Assembly (NCBI GenBank): GCA_016840385.1
Contig: JAEOSL010000042.1
Span: 1 to 26,294, forward strand
Direction: 5' to 3'
DNA length: 26,294 nt
Source: Candidatus Thorarchaeota archaeon
GTDB lineage: Archaea > Asgardarchaeota > Thorarchaeia > Thorarchaeales > Thorarchaeaceae
This document shows, in pieces, positions 8,506 to 16,963 of the stretch (position 1 is its first letter; each line of letters opens with the position of its first letter). The notes under the pieces were generated by a model. It was not told the DNA's origin and did not search any database. It worked only from the letters and a program-made list of their open reading frames with translations. The translations under genes were made by a program, and so were the position numbers.

Positions 8506-9920
8506 TGGCTAAGTTACCAGGTCCTCTAGAGATCTACCCATTACTTCCAGGTACGAATTGCCAGGATTGTGGAGAAGCTAACTGTATGGCGTTTGCTACA
8601 AAAATGGCAGAGCACACTGTCAAACTCACAGCGTGTACACCACTCTTTGAGGAGGCAAAATACGCAAAGAAGTTAGAAAAGATCACAATACTCGTTCGAC
8701 CACCAGTTAGAGAAGTTGTTATTGGCGTCGGGGAGAACGCAGCAAGTATCGGCGGAAAACTTGTCCTCTATAGACACGACCTTCGATACTCAAACCCAAC
8801 ATCGTTCTTCATTGATGTACCAGACAATCTTGATAGTAAAGCATTTGCGGCAAGAGTCAAGGCAATAGAAGAGTGGACTTACGTCTACATAGGTACAAAC
8901 CTAGAATTGGATGGAATTGCACTCAGAGGGGTCTCTCAGGACCCGAAGACTTTCGCTACTGCAGCAAAGAAACTAGCAGAATTGACCAACTGGCCAATAA
9001 TGCTTTGCTCGCTAAACCCAGAGATGCTTGCAACAGCTGCTAATGCTATTGCTGACAAACGGCCGCTCCTGTATGCTGCAACAATGGAAACTTGGGCAGA
9101 GGTTGGAGAGGTTGCAAGAAAGCATGGTTTGCCATTGGTTGCATATGCTCCCGGAAGCCTTGACAATCTATCTTCGCTCGTAAGCACTTTACGTGCATTA
9201 GGAGTAGAAGATATTGTTCTCGATCCAGGTACTGCAACGAAGAAAGGTCTAGGAACTACAGTTGATGACTTTACTCAAATTAGACGGTCTTCAATAATCA
9301 ATGAGAACGAGCTTCTTGGATATCCTACACTCGGTACACCAATTGCAGTCTGGGCAGACCACCGTGAAGGTGAAGCTCCAGAACTAACAAAGTGGGATGA
9401 GGTTCTTACTGCATCAGCACTCATTGTGCGATATGCAGACATAATCGTTCTACACAGTCTAGATATGTGGACCAATCTACCAACTACGTTCCTTCGAAGT
9501 AATCTCTATACAGACCCCGTGAAACCAGTAGCTGTTGAAGCTGGATTAATGGAGTTTGGAGATGTTGGACCAGACTCACCTGTGATGTACACAACCAACT
9601 TTGCACTAACATACTTCACCGTGGAGAGTGACATCAAACAAGGAGGTTCTACAGCATACCTCGTTGTTGTTGACACCGAAGGGATGAGTGTTCAGTCTGC
9701 CACTGCAGGGCGTAAGCTCACTGCAGAGAAGGTTGCAGAAACACTTGAAGAATATGGAGTTGCAGATAAGGTGAATCACAAGATTCTGATCAGTCCAGGA
9801 ATGGCTGCAAGAATCAGTGGTGAAACCGAAGAGGCATCTGGTTGGACAGTCAAGGTTGGACCGAGAGACTCGAGCGGTATTCCTAAATATCTTCAGGAAG
9901 GTAAATGGAAAGAGGAATAA
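8505..9920 (+). CDS. cdhE: Corrinoid/Fe-S protein large subunit (ACDS gamma)
   Basis: From the ATG at 8505 (TAATG overlap with cdhD, ribosome site GGAGGGA at 8493-8499) the product is 471 residues, standard for CdhE. Residues 11-44 bind a [4Fe-4S] cluster (LLPGTNCQDCGEANCMAFATK; C19, C22, C27, C44) that activates the cobalamin. A TIM barrel and a C-terminal corrinoid-binding domain follow (FALTYFTVESDI near 365, then an alpha/beta Rossmann-like end). The frame is open well upstream through cdhD, but that extension has no family similarity. With CdhD it carries the methyl group to the A-cluster. The N-terminal motif closely resembles the start of the Fe-S protein at 358-816. Confidence 0.96.
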   Translation: MAKLPGPLEIYPLLPGTNCQDCGEANCMAFATKMAEHTVKLTACTPLFEEAKYAKKLEKITILVRPPVREVVIGVGENAASIGGKLVLYRHDLRYSNPTSFFIDVPDNLDSKAFAARVKAIEEWTYVYIGTNLELDGIALRGVSQDPKTFATAAKKLAELTNWPIMLCSLNPEMLATAANAIADKRPLLYAATMETWAEVGEVARKHGLPLVAYAPGSLDNLSSLVSTLRALGVEDIVLDPGTATKKGLGTTVDDFTQIRRSSIINENELLGYPTLGTPIAVWADHREGEAPELTKWDEVLTASALIVRYADIIVLHSLDMWTNLPTTFLRSNLYTDPVKPVAVEAGLMEFGDVGPDSPVMYTTNFALTYFTVESDIKQGGSTAYLVVVDTEGMSVQSATAGRKLTAEKVAETLEEYGVADKVNHKILISPGMAARISGETEEASGWTVKVGPRDSSGIPKYLQEGKWKEE

Positions 9921-9969
9921 TTGCCACATCCAAAGAATGATGTTGGTCAGTGTCTAAGGAGAGAATAGT

Positions 9970-10779
9970 ATGAGAGAACGCTTGGTAGTTTCTGTTGCTG
10001 GGAAAGGTGGTGTTGGAAAAACAACAACATCCGCCTTACTCACCAGAGCCGTTATTGAAAAGACAAAAAGAAGCCTTCTCGTTGTTGATGCAGATCCAGT
10101 CATGAATCTCCCGCGAGCACTTGGTGTCGAAATCCCGAATTCAGTAGGAGCTATAGCAACCCGACTTCGTAAGAACATAGATGAAGGGTCTCTAGGAGGC
10201 GAAGTTGCCAAACAAGATGTCTTGGAAGGAGAGATCTTTGAGGCGCTCGTTGAGGGAGACCAATTCGATTTCTTAGCGATGGGACGAACCGAAGGTGAGG
10301 GTTGTTATTGTTATGTGAATCGACTGCTTACTCAGATAATTGATAATCTAAGTAAGAACTACGAGCTCACTCTTCTCGATATGAGTGCAGGACTCGAACA
10401 TCTGAGCCGACGAACAAATCGAAATGTCGATGTACTTGTCATCGTTATGGACCCATCACGCGCGGCTTTTGAAGCAGCTCTTCGAATCAGAGAATTAGCA
10501 AAAGAGGTTCATATCGATTTCAAGAGGATTGTAATTGTAGGAAATCGATTCTTGCCCGAAATGGAAGAGGACCTTCGAGAGAGGTTAGAAGAAGAGAACC
10601 TACCTCTGTTTGGACTGATTCCTAATGATGATGAACTCGCGAAGACAAACTATCTAGGAAAACCATTGACTGAACTTAATCCAGAGTCACCAGCTGTAAA
10701 AGCTGTCGAGGAGATCGCAGAAAAACTAGGGCTTCTAAGTGAGGCTGCTATGTTGAAACTTCTTGGAAAAAGCCCATAG
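9970..10779 (+). CDS. CooC/AcsF-type nickel-insertion ATPase, copy 2 (downstream of cdhE)
   Basis: This is the second CooC-family ATPase in the operon, 269 residues. Walker A (GKGGVGKTT) is at 11-19, VDADPV follows at 39-44, and the metal-binding C-x-C pair is C112/C114 (GCYCYVN). It is clearly diverged from the first copy, so this is not a recent duplication. In bacteria separate family members serve the CODH C-cluster (CooC) and the ACS A-cluster (AcsF). By position after the ACS and corrinoid genes this copy might serve CdhC, which is inference only. A good AAGGAG ribosome site (about 9957) precedes the ATG, 49 bases after cdhE. The CoA-transferase/GNAT gene follows after 27 bases. Confidence 0.9.
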   Translation: MRERLVVSVAGKGGVGKTTTSALLTRAVIEKTKRSLLVVDADPVMNLPRALGVEIPNSVGAIATRLRKNIDEGSLGGEVAKQDVLEGEIFEALVEGDQFDFLAMGRTEGEGCYCYVNRLLTQIIDNLSKNYELTLLDMSAGLEHLSRRTNRNVDVLVIVMDPSRAAFEAALRIRELAKEVHIDFKRIVIVGNRFLPEMEEDLRERLEEENLPLFGLIPNDDELAKTNYLGKPLTELNPESPAVKAVEEIAEKLGLLSEAAMLKLLGKSP

Positions 10780-10806
10780 AATAAGGAAAGGAGGAAACAT
10801 CTGACG

Positions 10807-12690
10807 ATGGTGGATGGAGAATGGACAACGAGGTACAAGGATAAGATAGTACCAGCCAAAGTTGCCCTCTCCAAGATTCGCAGAGGTACGCGGATTTTCC
10901 TCGGTACAGGTTGCGGGGTTCCGTATCATCTCGTGCAGGAACTAGCCAATTCTGCCAATCAGATGTGCGATAACGAGATTGTGGCTCTATTTACTCTTGG
11001 AAATACTCCCTCAGCTAGTCCAAAGTTCCAATCACAATTCAGGCATAACACATTCTTTGTATCGGAAAATATTCGCGAAGCAGTGAGAGATGGGCGAGCA
11101 GATTACACTCCAGCATATCTTTCCGACATCCCAATTTTCTTCAGCACTGGAAGAATTCCACTTGATGTTGCATTGATTCAGGTGAGTCCACCAGATGAGT
11201 ATGGTTACTGCTCGTTAGGAATATCTGTGGATGTCACGAAGACAGGCGCAGATAATGCAGACCTTGTGATAGCTCAAGTAAACGAGAATATGCCTGTAAC
11301 TCATGGTGACTCGTACGTGAGTGTTAGAGATATCGATTATCTTGTTCCGTACACTGAACCCCTATTGGAGTTTGAATCACCAAAAGTCAGTGAGCGAAGC
11401 CAAAAGATTGGTGAATACACAGCAAAACTAATCGAAAATGAATCAACAATATCAGTGGGAATCGACGGGATTTCTACCGCAGTCCTAGATAGTTTGATCA
11501 AATCTGAAGTACGGGACCTAGGTGTTCATGGAGAAACCTTCAATGACAGAATGATTGATATGATTGAAAGCGGAGTCGTCACAAATCAGAAAAAGAGCAT
11601 AAACATAGGAAAAGTCATCTCGAGTTTTGCAATGGGAACAAAGAAACTCTACGAGTATGTGAACAATAACCCCTTATTTGAATTCAGAGAATCATCTTAT
11701 GTTAACAATCCAACAATTATCGCTCAAAATAACAAGATGGTTGCAATCAACACCGCATTTGAAGTTGATCTAACTGGGCAGGTTGTTTCGGACTCTATTG
11801 GTCATGAGTTCTATAGTGGTATTGTTGGACAAGTTGATTTTATCCGTGGTGCATCTGAGTCAATTGGCGGGAAAGCAATAATCTGCTTGAAATCTACAGC
11901 TATGAATGAAAGTGTTTCTAGAATTGTACCCCATCTAAGTAAAGGAGCAGGTGTAGTAACCACAAGAGGGGATGTTGATGTTATCATCACCGAATATGGT
12001 TTCGCTACACTACGGGGAAGATCAATACGTGAACGTGTTTTGTCTCTCATTGCAATTGCACATCCAGATTTTAGGAATGAGTTGCTCGAAGCGGCAAAAG
12101 AAATGAAGTACGTATTCGAAGACCAAGTTCCATTTCTTGCTACTGGCACCTATTTCCCAGTTGAATACGAAGGTATCACGGAGATTGAAATGGATGAGGG
12201 TCCTGTAAATGTCCATGTTCGCTTAATCAGACCTGACGATAGTGATCGGATCAAGGACCTATTTTACGTGCTCAGTGAAGATTCAATATTCTTCAGATTC
12301 CTAACACCTCTTACAAGTATACAGCGAAAGACACTGCAGGATTTCTATTATGTTGACCAGGACTCAGACATCTCCCTTGTAGCAGTAGTTGGAAATGGAA
12401 ATGGAGAGTCTGAAAGAATTGTTGGCGCAGGAAGGTATCTATTGAATAGAAGCACGAACCAGGCGGAATTTGCTCTACTCGTAGGAGATGGATATCAAAA
12501 TAGGGGCATTGGTACATTTCTCCTAAATCAGATGATGCGTATTGCAAAGAGCAAAGGAGTCAATGCTTTCGTTGCATATGTACATCCAGAGAATATCCCA
12601 ATGATCAATTTCATTCATAGAACTGGAAAAGTCATTGAAACTAAATTAAGCATCGAAGATAATCAATACACGTTCATCCTGAAGCTTTAG
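10807..12690 (+). CDS. Bifunctional acetyl-CoA hydrolase/CoA-transferase with C-terminal GNAT acetyltransferase domain
   Basis: The 627-residue protein has two parts. Residues 1-460 are a class I CoA-transferase of the acetyl-CoA hydrolase/4-hydroxybutyrate CoA-transferase family, with GTGCGVPYHL near 33, SPPDEYGYCSLG near 125, and the likely catalytic Glu243 in LGVHGETFND. The late motifs SGIVGQVDFIRGA and ITEYGFATLRG are also present. Residues 467-627 form a GNAT N-acetyltransferase fold, with the acetyl-CoA loop around YQNRGIGTFLL. The first part probably swaps CoA between acetyl-CoA and another carboxylate or releases acetate. The GNAT part could acetylate a small molecule or protein, or sense acetyl-CoA. 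This fusion is known in other anaerobes. It is the last gene of the CODH/ACS train, linking acetyl-CoA output to acid exchange. The substrate cannot be read from sequence. Confidence 0.88.
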   Translation: MVDGEWTTRYKDKIVPAKVALSKIRRGTRIFLGTGCGVPYHLVQELANSANQMCDNEIVALFTLGNTPSASPKFQSQFRHNTFFVSENIREAVRDGRADYTPAYLSDIPIFFSTGRIPLDVALIQVSPPDEYGYCSLGISVDVTKTGADNADLVIAQVNENMPVTHGDSYVSVRDIDYLVPYTEPLLEFESPKVSERSQKIGEYTAKLIENESTISVGIDGISTAVLDSLIKSEVRDLGVHGETFNDRMIDMIESGVVTNQKKSINIGKVISSFAMGTKKLYEYVNNNPLFEFRESSYVNNPTIIAQNNKMVAINTAFEVDLTGQVVSDSIGHEFYSGIVGQVDFIRGASESIGGKAIICLKSTAMNESVSRIVPHLSKGAGVVTTRGDVDVIITEYGFATLRGRSIRERVLSLIAIAHPDFRNELLEAAKEMKYVFEDQVPFLATGTYFPVEYEGITEIEMDEGPVNVHVRLIRPDDSDRIKDLFYVLSEDSIFFRFLTPLTSIQRKTLQDFYYVDQDSDISLVAVVGNGNGESERIVGAGRYLLNRSTNQAEFALLVGDGYQNRGIGTFLLNQMMRIAKSKGVNAFVAYVHPENIPMINFIHRTGKVIETKLSIEDNQYTFILKL

Positions 12691-12804
12691 TCATAACTCT
12701 AGGACGTATCTTCCCTTTGGATGAATGGACTGCTAGAAAAATAGAAAACCAATATTGTTTTATGATGGCTTTGTAATTTTAAAATGTTTAGAGGAGATTT
12801 GAAG

Positions 12805-13668
12805 ATGTCTGAATTACATCAAATTGGAATACTGAAAATAGGAGCTATTGGTGCTGCACCTCTACTTGATTTGCTACTTGATGAGCGTGCAGAGAGAAAG
12901 GATATTGCAATGTGCGTAGTGACAACTGGAGCTAGTATGGACCCTAAGCAGTGCGAAGAAGCAACGAAGGTATTAGCAGGAGCTAATCCCAGTGTGGTAC
13001 TGATTGTGAGTCCCAATGCTTCACTTCCAGGACCAACAAAGGCAAGGGAAATTCTACTAGAAAAGAAAATACCTATACTGTCAATATCAGATGGACCATC
13101 AAAGAAAGCATTCTACAAAAAGAATGAGGAAGGAAAGAAGGTTAAATCGGTTCCAGAAGGGAGTGATTTCATTATCCTACCTATGGACCCGATGATTGGA
13201 GCGAGAAAGGAGTTTCTTGACCCAACTGAAATGGCTATCTTCAATGCAGATCTGATCAAGGTGCTCTCTTGTACTGGGGTAATGAGACTACTTCAATCTG
13301 AAATAGATAAGCTTGTAGAGAGTGTAAAAGCCGGTAAGGATCTGAAGCTTCCCACAATCAACCTGAAAACTGAGAAGGCATTAGCACAGGCAGAATTTTC
13401 CAATCCGTATGCTTACGCAAAAGCGTATGCAGCACTCAAGATGTGTGAGTCAGTTGCAGACATCACTTCTGCAGCATGCTTCAAGGAAAGTGACCCTGCC
13501 GTCTATGTACCAGCAGTGGCTGCAGCCCATGAACTACTTAGAGCCGCAGCAATACTTGCAGATGATGCACGTGAGATAGAGAAACAGAATGATTCCGTGC
13601 TTCGAACTCCGCATGGATCATCAGGTAAGGTTCAGAAGAAGACTAAGTTGGATGAAAAACCAGCCTAA
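12805..13668 (+). CDS. mtd: F420-dependent methylene-tetrahydromethanopterin dehydrogenase
   Basis: The product has 287 residues from ATG 12805 and closely follows Mtd. Landmarks are the opening IGILKIGAIGAAPLLDLLLDE, then SPNASLPGPTKAREIL and the strongly conserved block DPMIGARKEFLDPTEMAIFN, with the alanine-rich helical end that makes trimer contacts. The enzyme interconverts methenyl- and methylene-tetrahydromethanopterin using coenzyme F420, one step of the methyl branch that feeds CdhD/E. ATG 12805 is chosen over an in-frame ATG at 12784 because GAGGAG (12791-12796) stands eight bases upstream. A TATA-like TTTTATG near 12757 suggests its own promoter in the 114-bp spacer. The C-terminus has a charged tail (KVQKKTKLDEKPA) beyond the usual end. 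Confidence 0.95.
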   Translation: MSELHQIGILKIGAIGAAPLLDLLLDERAERKDIAMCVVTTGASMDPKQCEEATKVLAGANPSVVLIVSPNASLPGPTKAREILLEKKIPILSISDGPSKKAFYKKNEEGKKVKSVPEGSDFIILPMDPMIGARKEFLDPTEMAIFNADLIKVLSCTGVMRLLQSEIDKLVESVKAGKDLKLPTINLKTEKALAQAEFSNPYAYAKAYAALKMCESVADITSAACFKESDPAVYVPAVAAAHELLRAAAILADDAREIEKQNDSVLRTPHGSSGKVQKKTKLDEKPA

Positions 13669-13685
13669 TACTCTGTTAATGTCAG

Positions 13686-13722
13686 GATGTAGATAGTATC
13701 ATTCGAAATGATCTTCTACATC
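13686..13722 (+). terminator. Imperfect stem-loop after mtd
   Basis: Eighteen bases after the mtd stop, GATGTAGA (13686-13693) pairs with TCTACATC (13715-13722). An inner stem, ATCATT with AATGAT, closes a CGA loop, so 14 base pairs form around a small internal loop. No T-tract follows, so it could be a 3'-end stabiliser or processing site rather than a terminator. Confidence 0.4.
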
Positions 13723-13776
13723 TATGACCCCTGAGACGGAGACCATCGCATAGGTTAAGCTTAAGTGATTGAAATC

Positions 13777-13786
13777 TATATTTTAT
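13777..13786 (+). promoter_or_regulatory. TATA box for the coiled-coil/zinc-ribbon gene
   Basis: TATATTTTAT lies about 50 bases before the chosen TTG start. With an archaeal spacing of about 25 bases, transcription would start near 13808 and leave a leader of about 20 bases. Read by eye. Confidence 0.4.
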
Positions 13787-13829
13787 GACTAGTGATGTTT
13801 TACAATTCTAAACACTGGGAAAGACATAA

Positions 13830-15530
13830 TTGAGATTAGATGCTCATTCTCAGTGTGGTGGTTCTGTGGTTAGAAATCTTTCACTCAATTTTCTATATCA
13901 AAGAGAAGGAACAAGGATTGAACCTGAGTCAGATGCTGTTGGTCTAGTTAGTGCACTAGCATCAGCAGAATCTCAAAAGGCAGGAAGTTCTCGCATTGTG
14001 AGTCTGAGCAGGGTTTCATTCCCATTTTGGATAGTTCAGACTTCATCTACAAAATCAATTGTTTTATCAGCTACAAGCAATGTGAGTCAACAATTTCAAT
14101 ATTCAGAGATTAAGGGAGCGAGTGAGATACGACGGATTGTTAGTTCAGAAGTTACTCAAGCGGCGGATATTCCAGTTGCAGTTTCAAAGATTACTCCCCT
14201 ATTAGACAAAGCGGAAACATATACAGTAGAACTAGGAAATGTGATCAATCCTTCACCATTAGCGTCCGTTGGTAAGTATATTGGAGCGTTAGACCCAAAT
14301 GCACAACCGAACAGAATAGAAATGCGAATTGATTCTGGGGGAGCACTCAAGAGAACCGAAGAATTCAGAGGGATTTCTGAAGCTACGCAACTACGCATTG
14401 AAGCGACAGAAGCGCTCCAAGCCCTGTTTAAGGAGAAGTTTGGAGGTCAATATTCTATCCTCGAGAACCTCGTCACACTCGAAAGGACTAGGTGGAACGA
14501 CCGAATCAAATTGATGGAAGAGAGGACTGAGCAGGAGATAGCTGGACTGAAGACGAATAGGGATGATCAACTCTACAACCTTCGTGAGAAACAGAAGATG
14601 AGCCTTCGTGCAATGACAGCAGATTTTGCAAGAGCTGCAAATGACATGGAAGAACACTTTACTCAAATATCAGAAAATATCAGAGAGGCAAAAACAGAGA
14701 TTGGACAAAAAGAAGATGACGTGGAAGGAGCTATCTCGATATACGAGGATCTAGTAAGTAGTGTGAGAGGAACCATTGAGAGGAGTAATCACCCAATTCA
14801 GGCAATGGATGCTAAGAGAGAAGAGCTTGAAAGAAGTGCCGCTGAAGCTCGAAAAGTCTACGAGCAAGAAAAGAGTGATGCTGAATCATCTCTCGAGTCA
14901 CAAATCAAAGAAAGCCAAAAGAGAATCGAGGATACAAGAAATGAGATGGATCAGAAAACTCAGGAACTCGATGAGCTTAAAGTAAATACAAACACAGTAA
15001 TTGAGAAGGCTTACGAGGAAGTTGGGAACAAAGTCATCAAGTTCCAACAGGAGTTTCTTGAGCTCATGTCTTGGACATTAGACAACGACTCAGTCCAAGA
15101 TCTGGCTCCACTCACACAATTAGATGTTAATACCTACGTCGCAAAATACGAAAATGATGTCTACAAAGTTCTCATGCCACATTTCATACCAGATGTAGGA
15201 GCATCATCATCGTTCGGAACAGGACAATCGCTGAGTAGAGAGTTTGACGACATGTTTACCTCATCAATCGATGAATGGATGAAGTCTGATCGTTCCTTCA
15301 AAGACGCTTTTGAGCGAGCGTGCATCGAAGGAAATGTGTTCTTAGATACTGAAGGTGAAAGTATGCTGTCTGAAGGGCTTGAATCACTTACCAGGAGAAA
15401 ACTGCTTCAAACCTCTGACATAGAACGTTATGGAACTCTTTGGTTCAGGTACATGGGAAAGTGTCCCAAATGTAGCAGTCCTCTAGAAACAGGCGCTAAG
15501 TTCTGCAACAATTGTGGTCTTGAATTATAG
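13830..15530 (+). CDS. Unrecognised protein: N-terminal domain, long coiled coil, C-terminal zinc ribbon
   Basis: The 566-residue protein is not recognised. The first 190 residues form a mixed alpha/beta region with no known motif. Residues about 200-400 are rich in E, K, R and Q with heptad-like spacing (for example EERTEQEIAGLKTNRDDQL and SLESQIKESQKRIEDTRNEM), predicting a long coiled coil. A globular stretch follows, and the protein ends in a treble-clef zinc ribbon, CPKCSSPL...AKFCNNCGLEL (C-x2-C-x11-C-x2-C). It has no signal peptide or clear membrane helix. The start is uncertain: TTG 13830 has a weak GGGA nine bases upstream, and GTG 13866 is an alternative. The architecture suggests a scaffold or nucleic-acid/protein-binding factor, but this is a guess. 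It has its own promoter between mtd and the aminotransferase. Confidence 0.8.
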   Translation: MRLDAHSQCGGSVVRNLSLNFLYQREGTRIEPESDAVGLVSALASAESQKAGSSRIVSLSRVSFPFWIVQTSSTKSIVLSATSNVSQQFQYSEIKGASEIRRIVSSEVTQAADIPVAVSKITPLLDKAETYTVELGNVINPSPLASVGKYIGALDPNAQPNRIEMRIDSGGALKRTEEFRGISEATQLRIEATEALQALFKEKFGGQYSILENLVTLERTRWNDRIKLMEERTEQEIAGLKTNRDDQLYNLREKQKMSLRAMTADFARAANDMEEHFTQISENIREAKTEIGQKEDDVEGAISIYEDLVSSVRGTIERSNHPIQAMDAKREELERSAAEARKVYEQEKSDAESSLESQIKESQKRIEDTRNEMDQKTQELDELKVNTNTVIEKAYEEVGNKVIKFQQEFLELMSWTLDNDSVQDLAPLTQLDVNTYVAKYENDVYKVLMPHFIPDVGASSSFGTGQSLSREFDDMFTSSIDEWMKSDRSFKDAFERACIEGNVFLDTEGESMLSEGLESLTRRKLLQTSDIERYGTLWFRYMGKCPKCSSPLETGAKFCNNCGLEL

Positions 15531-15619
15531 TCTAAGTTGCTCTTCTCAAGAAGAATTCACGAATCTACAGAAGGAAAACAATATACGGGGGAACTAATGC
15601 CTCACGAGCAGGGGTAAAG

Positions 15620-16822
15620 ATGAAACTCGACATCACTCCACGTGCAGCTAACCTTACCTACGCAATCCGAGATATCGTGGTTGCAGCTTTGAAGTATGAA
15701 AAGGAAACTGGTGAGAAGCCATTATACCTAAACATAGGAGACCCGATCAAGTATGACTGGAAGACTCCACAATATATGGTAGACGCAATCTGTAAGGCTG
15801 CTGAAGATGGCTGGAATGGATATTCACCGTCCGATGGAGAAGAACAACTTCGAGTTGCCGCCGCTGAAAAAGAGAAGCGTGTAAACAAAATTGATGTCGA
15901 CCCAAACCGGATGATTATCACTGCAGGAGTTTCAGAGGCCATCCAATTCCTCACAGGGTCTCTAATTAATCCGGGTTCAGAACTCCTAGTACCAGGACCC
16001 TCCTATCCTCCGTACATTTCCTACGTCAACTTCTTCGGCGGAAAACCCGTTGCTTATCGGACTATCGAGGAAGAAGATTGGAACCCTGATGCCGAAGATC
16101 TCAGGAACAAGATCACAGACAAGACAGTTGGTATCCTTGTCATCAATCCCAACAACCCCACTGGTTCAGTGTACAACGAGAAGACCCTTAGAGAGATTGT
16201 CAACATTGCTGGTGAGTACGGTCTCCCACTCATTTCTGATGAGATTTATGACCAATTAACTTACGATGAACCACAGACTCCAATGGTGCGCATTGCAGGA
16301 GATGTTCCAGTAGTTGGTTTCAATGGAGTCAGCAAGGTGTACCTAGCGCCTGGTTGGAGAGTGGGTTACGCATATTTCCATGATTCAAATGGAGAACTGA
16401 ACCCCCTATACGATGCGATGATTCGTCAAGCAAGAATACGAATTTGTCTGAATTCAACTGCCCAGATTGCAGCTGCGACAGCACTCGCAGGGGATGGCAG
16501 TCATCTCAAAGAAACCATGAGTAGAATGAGAGTGCGAAGAGACCTCATTCACAAACGTCTCAATGCCATTGATTCAATATCTACACAACTACCAGAAGCC
16601 GCATTCTATATCATGCCAAAGATTGAGCTTAGAGATAGATGGAAGAACGATACAGAATTCGTTCTGGATGTACTCAATGACACTGGTGTTGTATTTGTTC
16701 CAGGTTCAGGTTTTGGAGCGGAGTATGGAGCAGGACATTTCCGAAGTGTCTTCCTTCCACCGCCAGAGATGATCGATGAAGCTATGAATCGACTTGAAGG
16801 ATTCATGGCAAAACAAAACTAG
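15620..16822 (+). CDS. PLP-dependent aminotransferase, class I (alanine-aminotransferase-like)
   Basis: The 400-residue fold-type I aminotransferase has all the usual marks: NPNNPTG at 176-182, ISDEIYDQL near 205-213 (the Asp that holds the pyridine nitrogen and the Tyr that holds the cofactor oxygen), and the Schiff-base lysine K239 in FNGVSKVYLAPGWRVGY. A late arginine in GHFRSVFLPPP is the substrate-carboxylate binder. The opening (LDITPRAANLTYAIRDIV...LYLNIGDPIKYD) and the GWRVGYAYF region recall archaeal alanine aminotransferases. It probably interconverts pyruvate and alanine with glutamate/2-oxoglutarate, which would draw on pyruvate made from acetyl-CoA. A TATA-like AATATAC at 15580-15586 and a GGGG-type ribosome site precede it. 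Substrate choice within the family is uncertain. Confidence 0.9.
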   Translation: MKLDITPRAANLTYAIRDIVVAALKYEKETGEKPLYLNIGDPIKYDWKTPQYMVDAICKAAEDGWNGYSPSDGEEQLRVAAAEKEKRVNKIDVDPNRMIITAGVSEAIQFLTGSLINPGSELLVPGPSYPPYISYVNFFGGKPVAYRTIEEEDWNPDAEDLRNKITDKTVGILVINPNNPTGSVYNEKTLREIVNIAGEYGLPLISDEIYDQLTYDEPQTPMVRIAGDVPVVGFNGVSKVYLAPGWRVGYAYFHDSNGELNPLYDAMIRQARIRICLNSTAQIAAATALAGDGSHLKETMSRMRVRRDLIHKRLNAIDSISTQLPEAAFYIMPKIELRDRWKNDTEFVLDVLNDTGVVFVPGSGFGAEYGAGHFRSVFLPPPEMIDEAMNRLEGFMAKQN

Positions 16823-16825
16823 AAG

Positions 16826-16858
16826 GCTCAGTGAAAAAAAGTGCCCTGAGCTGTTTTT
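16826..16858 (+). terminator. Stem-loop and T-tract after the aminotransferase gene
   Basis: Three bases past the stop, GCTCAG (16826-16831) can pair with CTGAGC (16846-16851) and is followed by TGTTTTT. This looks like an intrinsic terminator. It also separates the rightward block from the convergent leftward block. Confidence 0.6.
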
Positions 16859-16963
16859 AGAGAGATAAGGACTGCAAGTATCGATGCAAGTGCAAGAGTT
16901 GAATTGCGAATCATAATCTATCAATAGTCTTCACAGATTAGGTGCATATGAATGAACTTTGGA

